Source of the DNA: UBA8437 sp963694825
GTDB lineage: Bacteria > Planctomycetota > Planctomycetia > Planctomycetales > Planctomycetaceae
NCBI GenBank assembly: GCA_963694825.1
Contig: CAVOEV010000284.1
Location: forward strand, 1 to 5,810
DNA: 5,810 bases
Direction: 5' to 3'
Shown: one piece after another, positions 1 through 5,804 of the stretch
Numbering within the stretch: position 1 is the stretch's first letter
How the letters are laid out: the number at the start of each line of letters is the position of its first letter
Notes under the pieces: model-generated
What the model was told of the DNA's origin: nothing
Seen by the model: only the letters and a program-made list of their open reading frames with translations
Databases searched by the model: none
Translations under genes and position numbers: made by a program

Positions 1-582
1 CCCGACCCCAAAAACAGCCACGACTATCAGACAGCCTGCACCGACGCCATCAAAAGACACGTCGCCAGCACGGGAGGTGGCACGCTGGTGCTGTTTACCA
101 GCTACGCAATGCTACACAGCTGCGCCGCCGAACTGGCCGACTGGTGCGAAGAACACAATCGACCACTGCTCTGCCAAGGTGGCTCGCTCTCGCGAACACA
201 ATTGCTCGAACGACTCCGCGACGAAGACCAGGCCGTGCTGCTGGGGACCGAAAGTTTCTGGCAGGGAGTCGATGTGCCCGGCGAAGCACTCGAAACCGTC
301 ATCATCACGCGACTGCCATTCAGCGTGCCCGATCACCCACTGCTCGAAGCACGACTCGAACGCATTCGAGCCTCCGGTGGCGACCCGTTCGTCGATTACC
401 AACTGCCCGAAGCCGTCCTCAAACTCAAACAGGGGTTCGGACGACTGATCCGACGTGCCACCGACCGCGGTCGAGTCGTTATCCTCGATCCGCGGATCCA
501 AACACGATCCTACGGTCGAGTCTTTCTCGAAAGCCTGCCCGAATGTCGGGTGGAATCCGAAGAGAACTGGGACGATGTCTGA
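1..582 (+). CDS. DinG-family ATP-dependent DNA helicase, C-terminal part (5' truncated by window edge)
   Basis: Reading frame 1 is open from the first base to the TGA at 580-582 and gives the last 193 residues of a superfamily 2 helicase of the DinG/YoaA/XPD type. The second RecA-like domain is visible in order: LVLFTSY at residues 29-35, the motif V region GTESFWQGVDVPG at 82-94, LPF at 105-107, and motif VI QGFGRLIRR at 144-152, followed by DRG and ILDPR at 155-165. The arginines of motif VI act as ATP-sensing residues in this family. The Walker A, DEAH-box and any iron-sulphur domain would lie upstream, outside the window, so DinG cannot be separated from YoaA-like relatives, and the bacterial forms with an N-terminal exonuclease domain cannot be excluded. 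Known members unwind DNA with 5'-3' polarity in the cytoplasm during repair. The gene converges on the next one with 14 bases between stops. The ATG at 88 is internal, not the start. Codons mostly end in C, unlike the G-ending codons of the minus-strand genes. Confidence 0.93.
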   Translation, partial: PDPKNSHDYQTACTDAIKRHVASTGGGTLVLFTSYAMLHSCAAELADWCEEHNRPLLCQGGSLSRTQLLERLRDEDQAVLLGTESFWQGVDVPGEALETVIITRLPFSVPDHPLLEARLERIRASGGDPFVDYQLPEAVLKLKQGFGRLIRRATDRGRVVILDPRIQTRSYGRVFLESLPECRVESEENWDDV

Positions 583-596
583 CGCATCCGAAACCG

Positions 597-2135
597 TTAT
601 CGTCGAGATCGCAACTGGCTGATCGCCCGCACCGTCGCCGTCCCGTCGTCACGTGAACGGATCAGATGAACGGCAATGCGGCTGCCTGTCGGCTCACCGT
701 ACACCCAGATCTCGCTGCACGACGTTTGTACCGCCAATCGAGTGACCCGGCGAGGGACTCCCATCGCCGCCAACAACTGCTTGCCGCTCATGCCCACCCG
801 GATCCCCGTCGGAACCGAAGAACGTCGAGGCGGCCGGCGGGTGCCCGGCTGGATCGAAACCCACTTGCCGTCCTGCTTGCTGTATCCCAACTCTCCCAAC
901 CGCTCGGCCACCTCACGGTCGTCCGGCTTCATCCGGTCCGCTTCGATCAATACCGCCACCGCGCCCCGCCGGTCGCTCTTCAACGCCAGCAACAGGTCCG
1001 CCCAACGCAACCGACCCGCTACGCCCTCGGACAACAACTTCTCACGACGCGAACCCAGCCAACCTGACACCGCAATATCGGCCTCCCGAACTCGACCCGA
1101 TGCCTTCAACCGAGACACCAGACGGTCCAAATCGGCACGACCCATCGCCTGCGAACGCTTCAGGTCAAGGTCCAAAGCCAGTCGCTCCCACCGGGCTGCC
1201 TCGGCAACCGCCTCGGGCACCTCACGACGAATCGACTCCGCCACCCGATAACCACTCGTCCGGTCCACTCGAGCCTTCGACGTGATCAGCTCGATCACCA
1301 GGTCGGTGTATAGCAATCGATGCAAACGCTTGCGGTCCAATACCACGGTAGAATCGTACACCGCCACCGGGTCGGTTCGGTATCGCTCAACCAACGACGG
1401 CGATGGGCGATTCTTCGTCTCAACCGAACCGGACCAGCCACGCCCGATCCGGTCGCGAATCGCCTCGAGCTTGCTGGTCATGCCGCCAGCCGACTCGATT
1501 TCCAACAACAACGCTTCGTGCTCAACCGCCTGCTGCTCGGACAAACCCACCGCACGAGTGATCACCAGCCGAGCCACCTCGCGGAGTGCCTTCAAGTCGC
1601 CCGACGCATCGCGGCGGGCCAGGCTCACACCCATCCTGTTCGCCTCGGTCGCCTTCTTCAACAACTGATCGTCGCTGTAGAATCGGCCACGCCCGGACGC
1701 CCAATCTGACAACGCAAACCAGTCGGACGGTTTGGCCATCTTGCCCGTCGGACGGCGACGGGAATAGAGTTTCAGGTCGTCGTCCTGCTTGCTGATCCTC
1801 TCGATCTGGAAATACAACTTCCGCCCGTCTCGCTTCAGACGCCCCACCACCTGGACGTTGACGTCTCGAGCATCACGACGCGACAATTTCGGCAACGGTT
1901 CGGTGGAACGGAACTCGAGTGAACAACGCTGGAACTTCAACAGGATCCGCCCCCCCCGCACCGCATAACGGCCCTCGATCACCTGACGTAGACCCAATTG
2001 CGCCGGCCACGACTTCTCGGCCTTGACCAACTCCTCGATCGAAACCGCCGCCGAAATGGAATCGCCGCGGTTGGGCGACAGACCGATCGCAAGGCCCAGG
2101 AACAAAATCCATGTCCGCCGATCACAACACATCAT
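597..2135 (-). CDS. Secreted protein of unknown function with C-terminal BamE/SmpA-like module
   Basis: A 512-residue protein I do not recognise as a named family. Residues 1-29 look like a signal peptide: Arg pair, then the hydrophobic WILFLGLAIGLS, with a possible cut near SISAA. Residues about 45-115 alternate in a beta-rich pattern (EGRYAVRGGRILLKFQ, then VQVVGRLKRDGRKLYFQIER) that is loosely OB-like. A long charged helical middle follows, then a TPR-like stretch ending in LGELGYSKQDGKWV at 414-426. The last 65 residues (444-508) begin GIRVGMSGKQLLAAMGVPRR and continue to EIWVYGE; this 'GMS..Q.L..MG.P...W.Y' pattern resembles the BamE/SmpA fold, a small envelope domain that mediates protein contacts. 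That assignment is inference from pattern. I chose the ATG at 2135 because it overlaps the upstream stop as ATGA and has GGGAG 8 bases before it; a TTG at 2150 and an ATG at 2132 are alternatives. The gene is probably cotranscribed with the zinc-ribbon gene. A run of eight G lies in codons 60-62. Confidence 0.85.
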   Translation of the reverse strand: MMCCDRRTWILFLGLAIGLSPNRGDSISAAVSIEELVKAEKSWPAQLGLRQVIEGRYAVRGGRILLKFQRCSLEFRSTEPLPKLSRRDARDVNVQVVGRLKRDGRKLYFQIERISKQDDDLKLYSRRRPTGKMAKPSDWFALSDWASGRGRFYSDDQLLKKATEANRMGVSLARRDASGDLKALREVARLVITRAVGLSEQQAVEHEALLLEIESAGGMTSKLEAIRDRIGRGWSGSVETKNRPSPSLVERYRTDPVAVYDSTVVLDRKRLHRLLYTDLVIELITSKARVDRTSGYRVAESIRREVPEAVAEAARWERLALDLDLKRSQAMGRADLDRLVSRLKASGRVREADIAVSGWLGSRREKLLSEGVAGRLRWADLLLALKSDRRGAVAVLIEADRMKPDDREVAERLGELGYSKQDGKWVSIQPGTRRPPRRSSVPTGIRVGMSGKQLLAAMGVPRRVTRLAVQTSCSEIWVYGEPTGSRIAVHLIRSRDDGTATVRAISQLRSRR

Positions 2136-3655
2136 CGGATCGACTCCCAAGTCAACTGACCCAAGAGCACTATCACCACGGGCAACCCCCGAGCACTCGG
2201 GACGGCGGCCGACACCGAATCGCCGTCAAGACCAACCGCCTGAGCCTGAACCGCTAGGATCCGAGAAATCTGTCTTTCGACCCGGTTGTCGACGGGACTG
2301 GCGTCGAGATCGGCGGCAGGATTCGTGCCGGACAGAAAACCCAGGTGACGCAGACTGCCAATGTCGGTCCACAGAAACGACGTGCCCGCCGTCAATTCGA
2401 TCCGCCAGGTGTCGGTGTCCGAGTCGAGATGAATGGCTTCGAGTTGCGCGGCGAAGATGACCGGTTGAGGATCCTCGTTGGCCGACTCTTTGGTCGGTTC
2501 ATCTGACGAAGCCTTGGCCGGATCACCCCAATCGGGTAGCCGAGCCAAATCCGGCAAACGACCAACCAACCGCACCGGCCGATCCCCCACCGCAAACGGG
2601 AACTCGGCCTCAAAGCCACCCACCACAAGAGCCGATTCACCCTCACCCTCACCCTCACCCTCGTCCTCGTCCTCGTCCAGCCCTGACCCTGACCTGGGCA
2701 ACTGTTGCGGTTCGAGAATCGATTGCATCACGATCCAGCGGCCACGATGGTCGCGGTCGAATTGACGCTGCCAGGCATCCGCAGATCCGCTCTGCCGAAT
2801 GCGATCGGCTGTGTCGAGGATTTTCACCAGCGATTCGCCAACCAAACCACCGGCCGCCTCCGCCTCGCGACTCCGCTGACGGATCATCGCGGCAACCGGA
2901 TCGTCACGACCCAGTCGATCGAGAACGTCGGCGGCACGACCGAGATCGGCGGCGGCAACCGTGAAGGCGCCCAACTCGAATGACTCGAGACCCCTGCGAG
3001 TCCACTCGCCCAATTGACCGGCATCTCGAGACAATCGGTACTGCCGAACACTCCACCAACCAGTCAACCCGATCAATACCAACATCGAAACAGCGACCAG
3101 CCGGAATGGAGTCACCCGACGCCGACGCGGAGCGTAGGACGACTCGGACTGGATACCCCGTCGTGTCACCAACGGCTCGACTGGCTCGACCACAGCCTTT
3201 GGCCTCGATCCGGACTTCGACTTGCGGGTCGACTTGTTGCGGGTCGGCTGCGGTGTCGGCTGCGGTGTCGGCTGCGGTGTCGGCTGCGGTGGTGTGGTGT
3301 TGGTTTTTGAAGCGGTGGTGGACTTGGTGGTGTCGTTGGAGGCGGGGCGGGCGCGACCGGCGGGTTTGTTGGCTCGGCTGCGGCGAGCCACGTCTGGTCG
3401 CGAGTTTTTTGGGGAGAGAGTTGGTTGAGAGGTCTGAGACTGTCCGGTGCCGGCTTGCGGGCCGGATCCGGGGTAGACGTCCCGAGGCAACAGGATGCCC
3501 AACTCGCCGCAGGCCGAACAGGTCAGCCGCTGCATCTGATCCGCTCGGATCACATCATTGGCCAACCCACACCTGCAGACGTGTCTCAGAGGCTCTTTGT
3601 TCGGCTGAACGGTTTTCGAACCATTCGAGCGGCCCCAATTGAACCAGCTTGCCAT
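2132..3655 (-). CDS. Zinc-ribbon, single-pass membrane protein of unknown function
   Basis: A 507-residue protein not recognised as a named family. In order: a short N-terminal zinc ribbon with CRC at residues 27-29 and CSAC at 46-49, so four cysteines that could bind one metal ion; a low-complexity linker rich in Pro, Thr, Ser, Lys and Arg (about 65-180) holding four PTPQ units; a basic RRRR followed by one membrane helix at about 184-203 (RLVAVSMLVLIGLTGWW); a helical, TPR-like segment at 210-285; an acidic DEDEDEGEGEGEGE tract at 327-340; and a C-terminal region with beta strands. The arginines before the helix suggest the zinc ribbon is cytoplasmic and the C-terminus is outside. The frame stays open upstream to a GTG or ATG near 3796, but a strong promoter sits inside that extension, so I start at the ATG at 3655, whose product begins MASWFNWGRS. 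No clear Shine-Dalgarno precedes it. The stop overlaps the next gene as ATGA. A sensing or scaffolding role across the membrane is a guess from architecture only. Confidence 0.85.
   Translation of the reverse strand: MASWFNWGRSNGSKTVQPNKEPLRHVCRCGLANDVIRADQMQRLTCSACGELGILLPRDVYPGSGPQAGTGQSQTSQPTLSPKNSRPDVARRSRANKPAGRARPASNDTTKSTTASKTNTTPPQPTPQPTPQPTPQPTRNKSTRKSKSGSRPKAVVEPVEPLVTRRGIQSESSYAPRRRRVTPFRLVAVSMLVLIGLTGWWSVRQYRLSRDAGQLGEWTRRGLESFELGAFTVAAADLGRAADVLDRLGRDDPVAAMIRQRSREAEAAGGLVGESLVKILDTADRIRQSGSADAWQRQFDRDHRGRWIVMQSILEPQQLPRSGSGLDEDEDEGEGEGEGESALVVGGFEAEFPFAVGDRPVRLVGRLPDLARLPDWGDPAKASSDEPTKESANEDPQPVIFAAQLEAIHLDSDTDTWRIELTAGTSFLWTDIGSLRHLGFLSGTNPAADLDASPVDNRVERQISRILAVQAQAVGLDGDSVSAAVPSARGLPVVIVLLGQLTWESIR
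2144..2148 (-). promoter_or_regulatory. Ribosome binding site of the secreted-protein gene
   Basis: GGGAG lies 8 bases before the ATG at 2135 and inside the last codons of the zinc-ribbon gene. It decides the start in favour of 2135 over the TTG at 2150, which would overlap the site itself, and it fits coupled translation through the ATGA overlap. It is the clearest Shine-Dalgarno in the window. Confidence 0.65.
2638..2679. repeat. Hexamer repeat coding an acidic Asp-Glu/Gly-Glu tract
   Basis: The plus strand has a run of CCTCAC hexamers followed by CCTCGT hexamers. On the minus strand they encode DEDEDE followed by GEGEGEGE in the extracytoplasmic part of the zinc-ribbon protein. The near-perfect copies at DNA level suggest recent expansion by slippage. 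Confidence 0.9.
3243..3290. repeat. Four tandem copies of a 12-base unit coding PTPQ
   Basis: GTCGGCTGCGGT is repeated four times without change on the plus strand. Read on the minus strand it encodes four PTPQ units in the linker of the zinc-ribbon protein. Because the unit is a multiple of three, gain or loss of copies would change linker length without a frameshift. Confidence 0.95.
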
Positions 3656-3739
3656 CTGGACGACTCGCGACCGGACACACACCGTCCCACGCGGCACGTC
3701 GCACCGCTGCTTGGGAAACAGGATCGGTGAATTGTGTCG

Positions 3740-3768
3740 ATTATTCGCAAGATGCCCGCGATCGTCAA
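3740..3768 (-). promoter_or_regulatory. Sigma70-type promoter for the zinc-ribbon gene
   Basis: On the minus strand TTGACG (3768-3763) is followed after exactly 17 bases by AATAAT (3745-3740). Each box matches the housekeeping consensus at five of six positions. Transcription would begin near 3733, leaving a leader of about 78 bases before the ATG at 3655. It lies in the gap after the second lipoprotein gene, so it would drive the zinc-ribbon gene and the translationally coupled secreted-protein gene as a separate unit. This is a sequence match only. Confidence 0.65.
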
Positions 3769-3779
3769 TTCTGACTCGA

Positions 3780-3801
3780 ACCCAAAACGGACCCAAAACG
3801 G
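3780..3801. repeat. Two tandem copies of an 11-base unit
   Basis: ACCCAAAACGG occurs twice in direct succession just before the promoter at 3740-3768 and 12 bases after the stop of the second lipoprotein gene. It could be an operator-like site or a chance slippage product. It does not form a hairpin, so it is not a terminator of the usual type. Confidence 0.8.
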
Positions 3802-3813
3802 ACTCAGAGCGCG

Positions 3814-4500
3814 TCAGGTGGCATCAGGAATGTCGTCACCGGTATGATGTTCGTAGAAGTACCAACCGAGTTGATCGCTGAGTCGCGAGAGGTATTCGCG
3901 TTTGAAGTTTGGCAGCGTGGCGTTGTAGGTCGATCGAGGTGCCAGTCTCGGGTGACGAGCTCGGACATCGCGAGTGTAGATCCGCTTCCCACCGCCATTC
4001 TCCGACATCTCGTAAACACTCAACAACCCCTCCGTCCGGCCTCTCAACAGGTTCTGGTTGTTCTTCTCGAACAGACTGTGCCGCTCGATCTCGATGTGAA
4101 TCACGTAGGTCACTCCGAGCGCGTCGCCCAGTTCCGTCGGCGAGTCCCAGTCGGGGTGCTCGTCCAACCACGCCTGCACTCTCTCGTGATGCACCGACAC
4201 GATCTGGTGTTCACGGAGCCGGAAGGTGAGGTACTTGGCGACTTCGCGATCGATAGTGCCGAAGTCGTGCTGCAGTTCCAGAGGAGCTTCGCACAATACG
4301 GCGACTCGAACCCCCTTGGCCGTCATCGATTTCCCGGTACGGGACTCGAAGTCCGGCTCGACCGACGGAGGCCCGTTGATCAAGAGACCAAAAAACAGCA
4401 TTTGCTTCAGACAACCCGTCAGCGAAACAACAACCAGCACGGCGGCACACGAGTGGATCGAAATCCTCAACAGGCGGCGAGAGCGGCGAGGGCAAGTCAT
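3814..4500 (-). CDS. Putative lipoprotein, paralog of the upstream gene
   Basis: A 228-residue predicted lipoprotein. From the ATG at 4500 the product has an Arg-rich start (PRRSRRLLR), a hydrophobic stretch SCAAVLVVVSLTG and a lipobox LTGC with Cys at residue 30. The mature part aligns by eye along its length with the product of the gene just upstream: VRVAVL, YVIHIEIE at 132-139, LLRGRTEGLLSVYEM at 151-165, RHPR at 182-185 and a terminal helix LSRLSDQLGWYF. The pattern 'beta strand, helix, YVIHI strand, beta hairpin' recalls small envelope lipoproteins with an anticodon-binding-like or TolB-N-like fold, but I cannot name the family. The start is uncertain: an ATG at 4515 and a GTG at 4578 are in frame, none has a good Shine-Dalgarno, and the 4578 start would put a purine/pyrimidine tract into the coding part. 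The stop is followed by 158 non-coding bases that carry the promoter of the next gene. Confidence 0.85.
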   Translation of the reverse strand: MTCPRRSRRLLRISIHSCAAVLVVVSLTGCLKQMLFFGLLINGPPSVEPDFESRTGKSMTAKGVRVAVLCEAPLELQHDFGTIDREVAKYLTFRLREHQIVSVHHERVQAWLDEHPDWDSPTELGDALGVTYVIHIEIERHSLFEKNNQNLLRGRTEGLLSVYEMSENGGGKRIYTRDVRARHPRLAPRSTYNATLPNFKREYLSRLSDQLGWYFYEHHTGDDIPDAT

Positions 4501-4518
4501 GTCCGGGACGTCCATTCC

Positions 4519-4540
4519 GGGGAGGGAGGGAGGGTGAGGG
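4519..4540 (+). other. G-quadruplex motif between the two lipoprotein genes
   Basis: Five G tracts of three or four bases (4519-4522, 4524-4526, 4528-4530, 4532-4534, 4538-4540) are separated by loops of one, one, one and three bases. This fits the strict quadruplex pattern with very short loops. The G-rich strand is the template strand for the minus-strand genes, so the mRNA would carry the C-rich complement. It lies in the 64-base gap between the first lipoprotein stop and the likely ATG of the second. Confidence 0.7.
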
Positions 4541-4564
4541 AGTGTATCGCGGTCGGGTCGGGTT

Positions 4565-5308
4565 TCAGATGCCGACACCGGGAAGATTCGAGTGGAACTT
4601 TCGGGCGAGGTCGCCGGTGAGTTGATCGAGGTGGCGGCGAACGAAGACGGTCCGCGACACTTCGCCGACGGGGACGGGTTGACGCCGAGGATGACGCTCG
4701 TCGAAACCTCGCTCGAAGATCATCCGTGGCACCCGCTTGCCTCCGATCATTTCCACCTTGTACGCGCTGACAATCCCGGCCGAACGGCCGCGGTGCAGCC
4801 ATGTGGACTTCTGTTCGAGATTGTCGAATGTGGCCAAATGAACGTGAATCACGTAATCGGTGTTGAACTTCTTGGCCGCCCGAGCCACGTCGTCGCTGGT
4901 CCCTCGCTCATCGATCCAGTCGATCACCAGATCTGCCGCCGTCGCATCGATCGACTCTCGCAATAAGTGATCGGTCACACCGGTGATCAGGTCCGGTTCC
5001 AGAGTCGCGAGGTCGCCCGACAGATAGGACGGGACGCGGGCGATGACGACCACACTCCATTCCGAATCGACCAGGTCCACTCCAGTCGCAATCTGGAACT
5101 CCGACGTCATCTTCGGGTTGCCGAACAGCATCTTGCCGGCCATCACGCTTAGCGAGCAGCCGGGAATCGTCACGGCCAACACCGCAAACACCCCCATCAG
5201 CGCCGACAGCAACACCAACCGCCGCAGTCGGGAACGCTGTGGCAGAGCAGATGGGCCGGATGAGCCTGTCGGCCTGGAGTTGTGGTTCGAGACGTCCAAT
5301 GAGTTCAT
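4565..5308 (-). CDS. Putative lipoprotein, first of a tandem paralogous pair
   Basis: A 247-residue predicted lipoprotein. Residues 1-30 are a polar, basic leader ending RSRLRR; residues 31-50 are hydrophobic (LVLLSALMGVFAVLAVTIPG) and end in the lipobox IPGC with Cys at 51. The mature part starts SLSVMAGKMLFGNPKMTSEF and then shows a strand VVVIARVPSYL, a helix, WIDE at 131-134, DYVIHVHLATF at 151-161, LHRGRSAGIVSAYKV at 171-185 and ERHPRR at 204-209. These landmarks recur in the same order in the next gene, so the two arose by duplication. No enzyme motif is visible. The ATG at 5308 overlaps the TGA of the DUF2752 gene as ATGA, with GAGG 10 bases upstream (5322-5319), which supports this start over the longer open frame that runs to about 5743 antisense to nothing but in overlap with the DUF2752 gene. 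The likely location is an envelope membrane facing the periplasm. Confidence 0.88.
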   Translation of the reverse strand: MNSLDVSNHNSRPTGSSGPSALPQRSRLRRLVLLSALMGVFAVLAVTIPGCSLSVMAGKMLFGNPKMTSEFQIATGVDLVDSEWSVVVIARVPSYLSGDLATLEPDLITGVTDHLLRESIDATAADLVIDWIDERGTSDDVARAAKKFNTDYVIHVHLATFDNLEQKSTWLHRGRSAGIVSAYKVEMIGGKRVPRMIFERGFDERHPRRQPVPVGEVSRTVFVRRHLDQLTGDLARKFHSNLPGVGI

Positions 5309-5748
5309 CCGGTGGCGACCTCGATCAACCAGTTCAACACTGTCACAGCTGTCAGCACTCCGATTCCCCAAGCCAGCCAACTGTCCGGATCTCGCACACC
5401 AACCAACTCGCCCCGACTCGCACTCCAGAACGACCAGGGCACCATCACCGCACTGACGATCGCCAGCAACAAGCCTCCAACATTCGCCCTCCCGGACGAA
5501 ATCCAATGGCCTCGGACAAAATGCGAAAAGGACGTCGTCATGCCGCAACTCGGACAAGGGATTCCGAACATGGTCTGGAACGAGCAGGGGGGGAGCCCGA
5601 GTTGCTGGTGAGTGCCGAAACCGGCGGGATTGGGAGCGAGCGAGACAGCCAGAGAAAAACCCGCCAGCAGGAAGACACCCCAAGCCAGCAGCAGCATTCG
5701 TACGGTCAACCCGATCGGGCGTCCGTGTCCAAGCTGGTACCAAGCCAT
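5305..5748 (-). CDS. DUF2752 domain membrane protein
   Basis: A 147-residue protein with three predicted membrane helices at about 16-38, 89-108 and 123-144. Between the first and second lies the DUF2752 signature: a Cys at residue 55 (LPPCSFQTMFG), then IPCPSCGMTTSF with Cys 65 and 68, an HFVRGHW segment and SGRANVGGLLLA. Family members are small membrane proteins that carry this 'G.PCP.CG.T' motif; their function is not established, although the paired cysteines suggest metal or redox chemistry. The ATG at 5748 is preferred to a TTG two codons upstream; neither has a Shine-Dalgarno. The stop overlaps the start of the downstream lipoprotein gene by four bases, so the two are probably translated together. 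The gene is the first on this strand within the window; what lies beyond 5810 is not visible, so it need not be the first of its operon. The protein is complete for the family. Confidence 0.92.
   Translation of the reverse strand: MAWYQLGHGRPIGLTVRMLLLAWGVFLLAGFSLAVSLAPNPAGFGTHQQLGLPPCSFQTMFGIPCPSCGMTTSFSHFVRGHWISSGRANVGGLLLAIVSAVMVPWSFWSASRGELVGVRDPDSWLAWGIGVLTAVTVLNWLIEVATG
5319..5322 (-). promoter_or_regulatory. Possible ribosome binding site of the first lipoprotein gene
   Basis: GAGG lies 10 bases before the ATG at 5308, within the end of the DUF2752 gene. The spacing is a little long and the match short, but together with the ATGA overlap it supports this start. Confidence 0.4.
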
Positions 5749-5775
5749 GAGCAATTCGGTGCAGGAAGGGGCGGT

Positions 5776-5804
5776 TTGATAGTGTTTTGCACCTGCCGCT
5801 GCAA
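5776..5804 (-). promoter_or_regulatory. Weak candidate promoter for the DUF2752 gene
   Basis: TTGCAG (5804-5799) and TATCAA (5781-5776) stand 17 bases apart on the minus strand, about 28 bases before the ATG at 5748. They match the sigma70 boxes at only three and four of six positions, so position and spacing are the main support. An upstream promoter outside the window is equally possible. Confidence 0.25.

Noticed and set aside
1..582. Helicase and envelope genes as parts of a phage-defence system
   Set aside because: The helicase is convergent with the other genes, not in their operon, and no nuclease or other effector is visible; DinG-type helicases are ordinary repair enzymes.
571..604. 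Inverted repeat GACGAT/ATCGTC spanning the convergent stops as a shared terminator
   Set aside because: The stem is only six pairs with a 22-base loop and no T run on either side, so it is too weak to call.
3240..3290. CRISPR-like or regulatory repeat array
   Set aside because: The units are contiguous 12-mers with no spacers and keep the reading frame of a protein linker.
3340..3380. Second G-quadruplex in the G-rich part of the linker region
   Set aside because: Only three tracts of three or more G lie close together, so the strict pattern is not met.
2980..3642. A 220-codon plus-strand open frame opposite the zinc-ribbon gene
   Set aside because: Its product is low-complexity and partly a mirror of the 12-base repeat (repeated Ala-Val-Ser units); the minus-strand reading has the zinc ribbon and membrane helix.
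3844..4620. A 258-codon plus-strand open frame opposite the second lipoprotein gene
   Set aside because: It is antisense to a gene with a lipobox and a paralog, its product shows no domain or signal peptide, and long antisense frames are common in GC-rich DNA.
5309..5743. Extension of the first lipoprotein frame to a GTG at 5743
   Set aside because: It would overlap nearly all of the DUF2752 gene in another frame and bury the signal peptide; the ATG at 5308 with the ATGA overlap explains the start.
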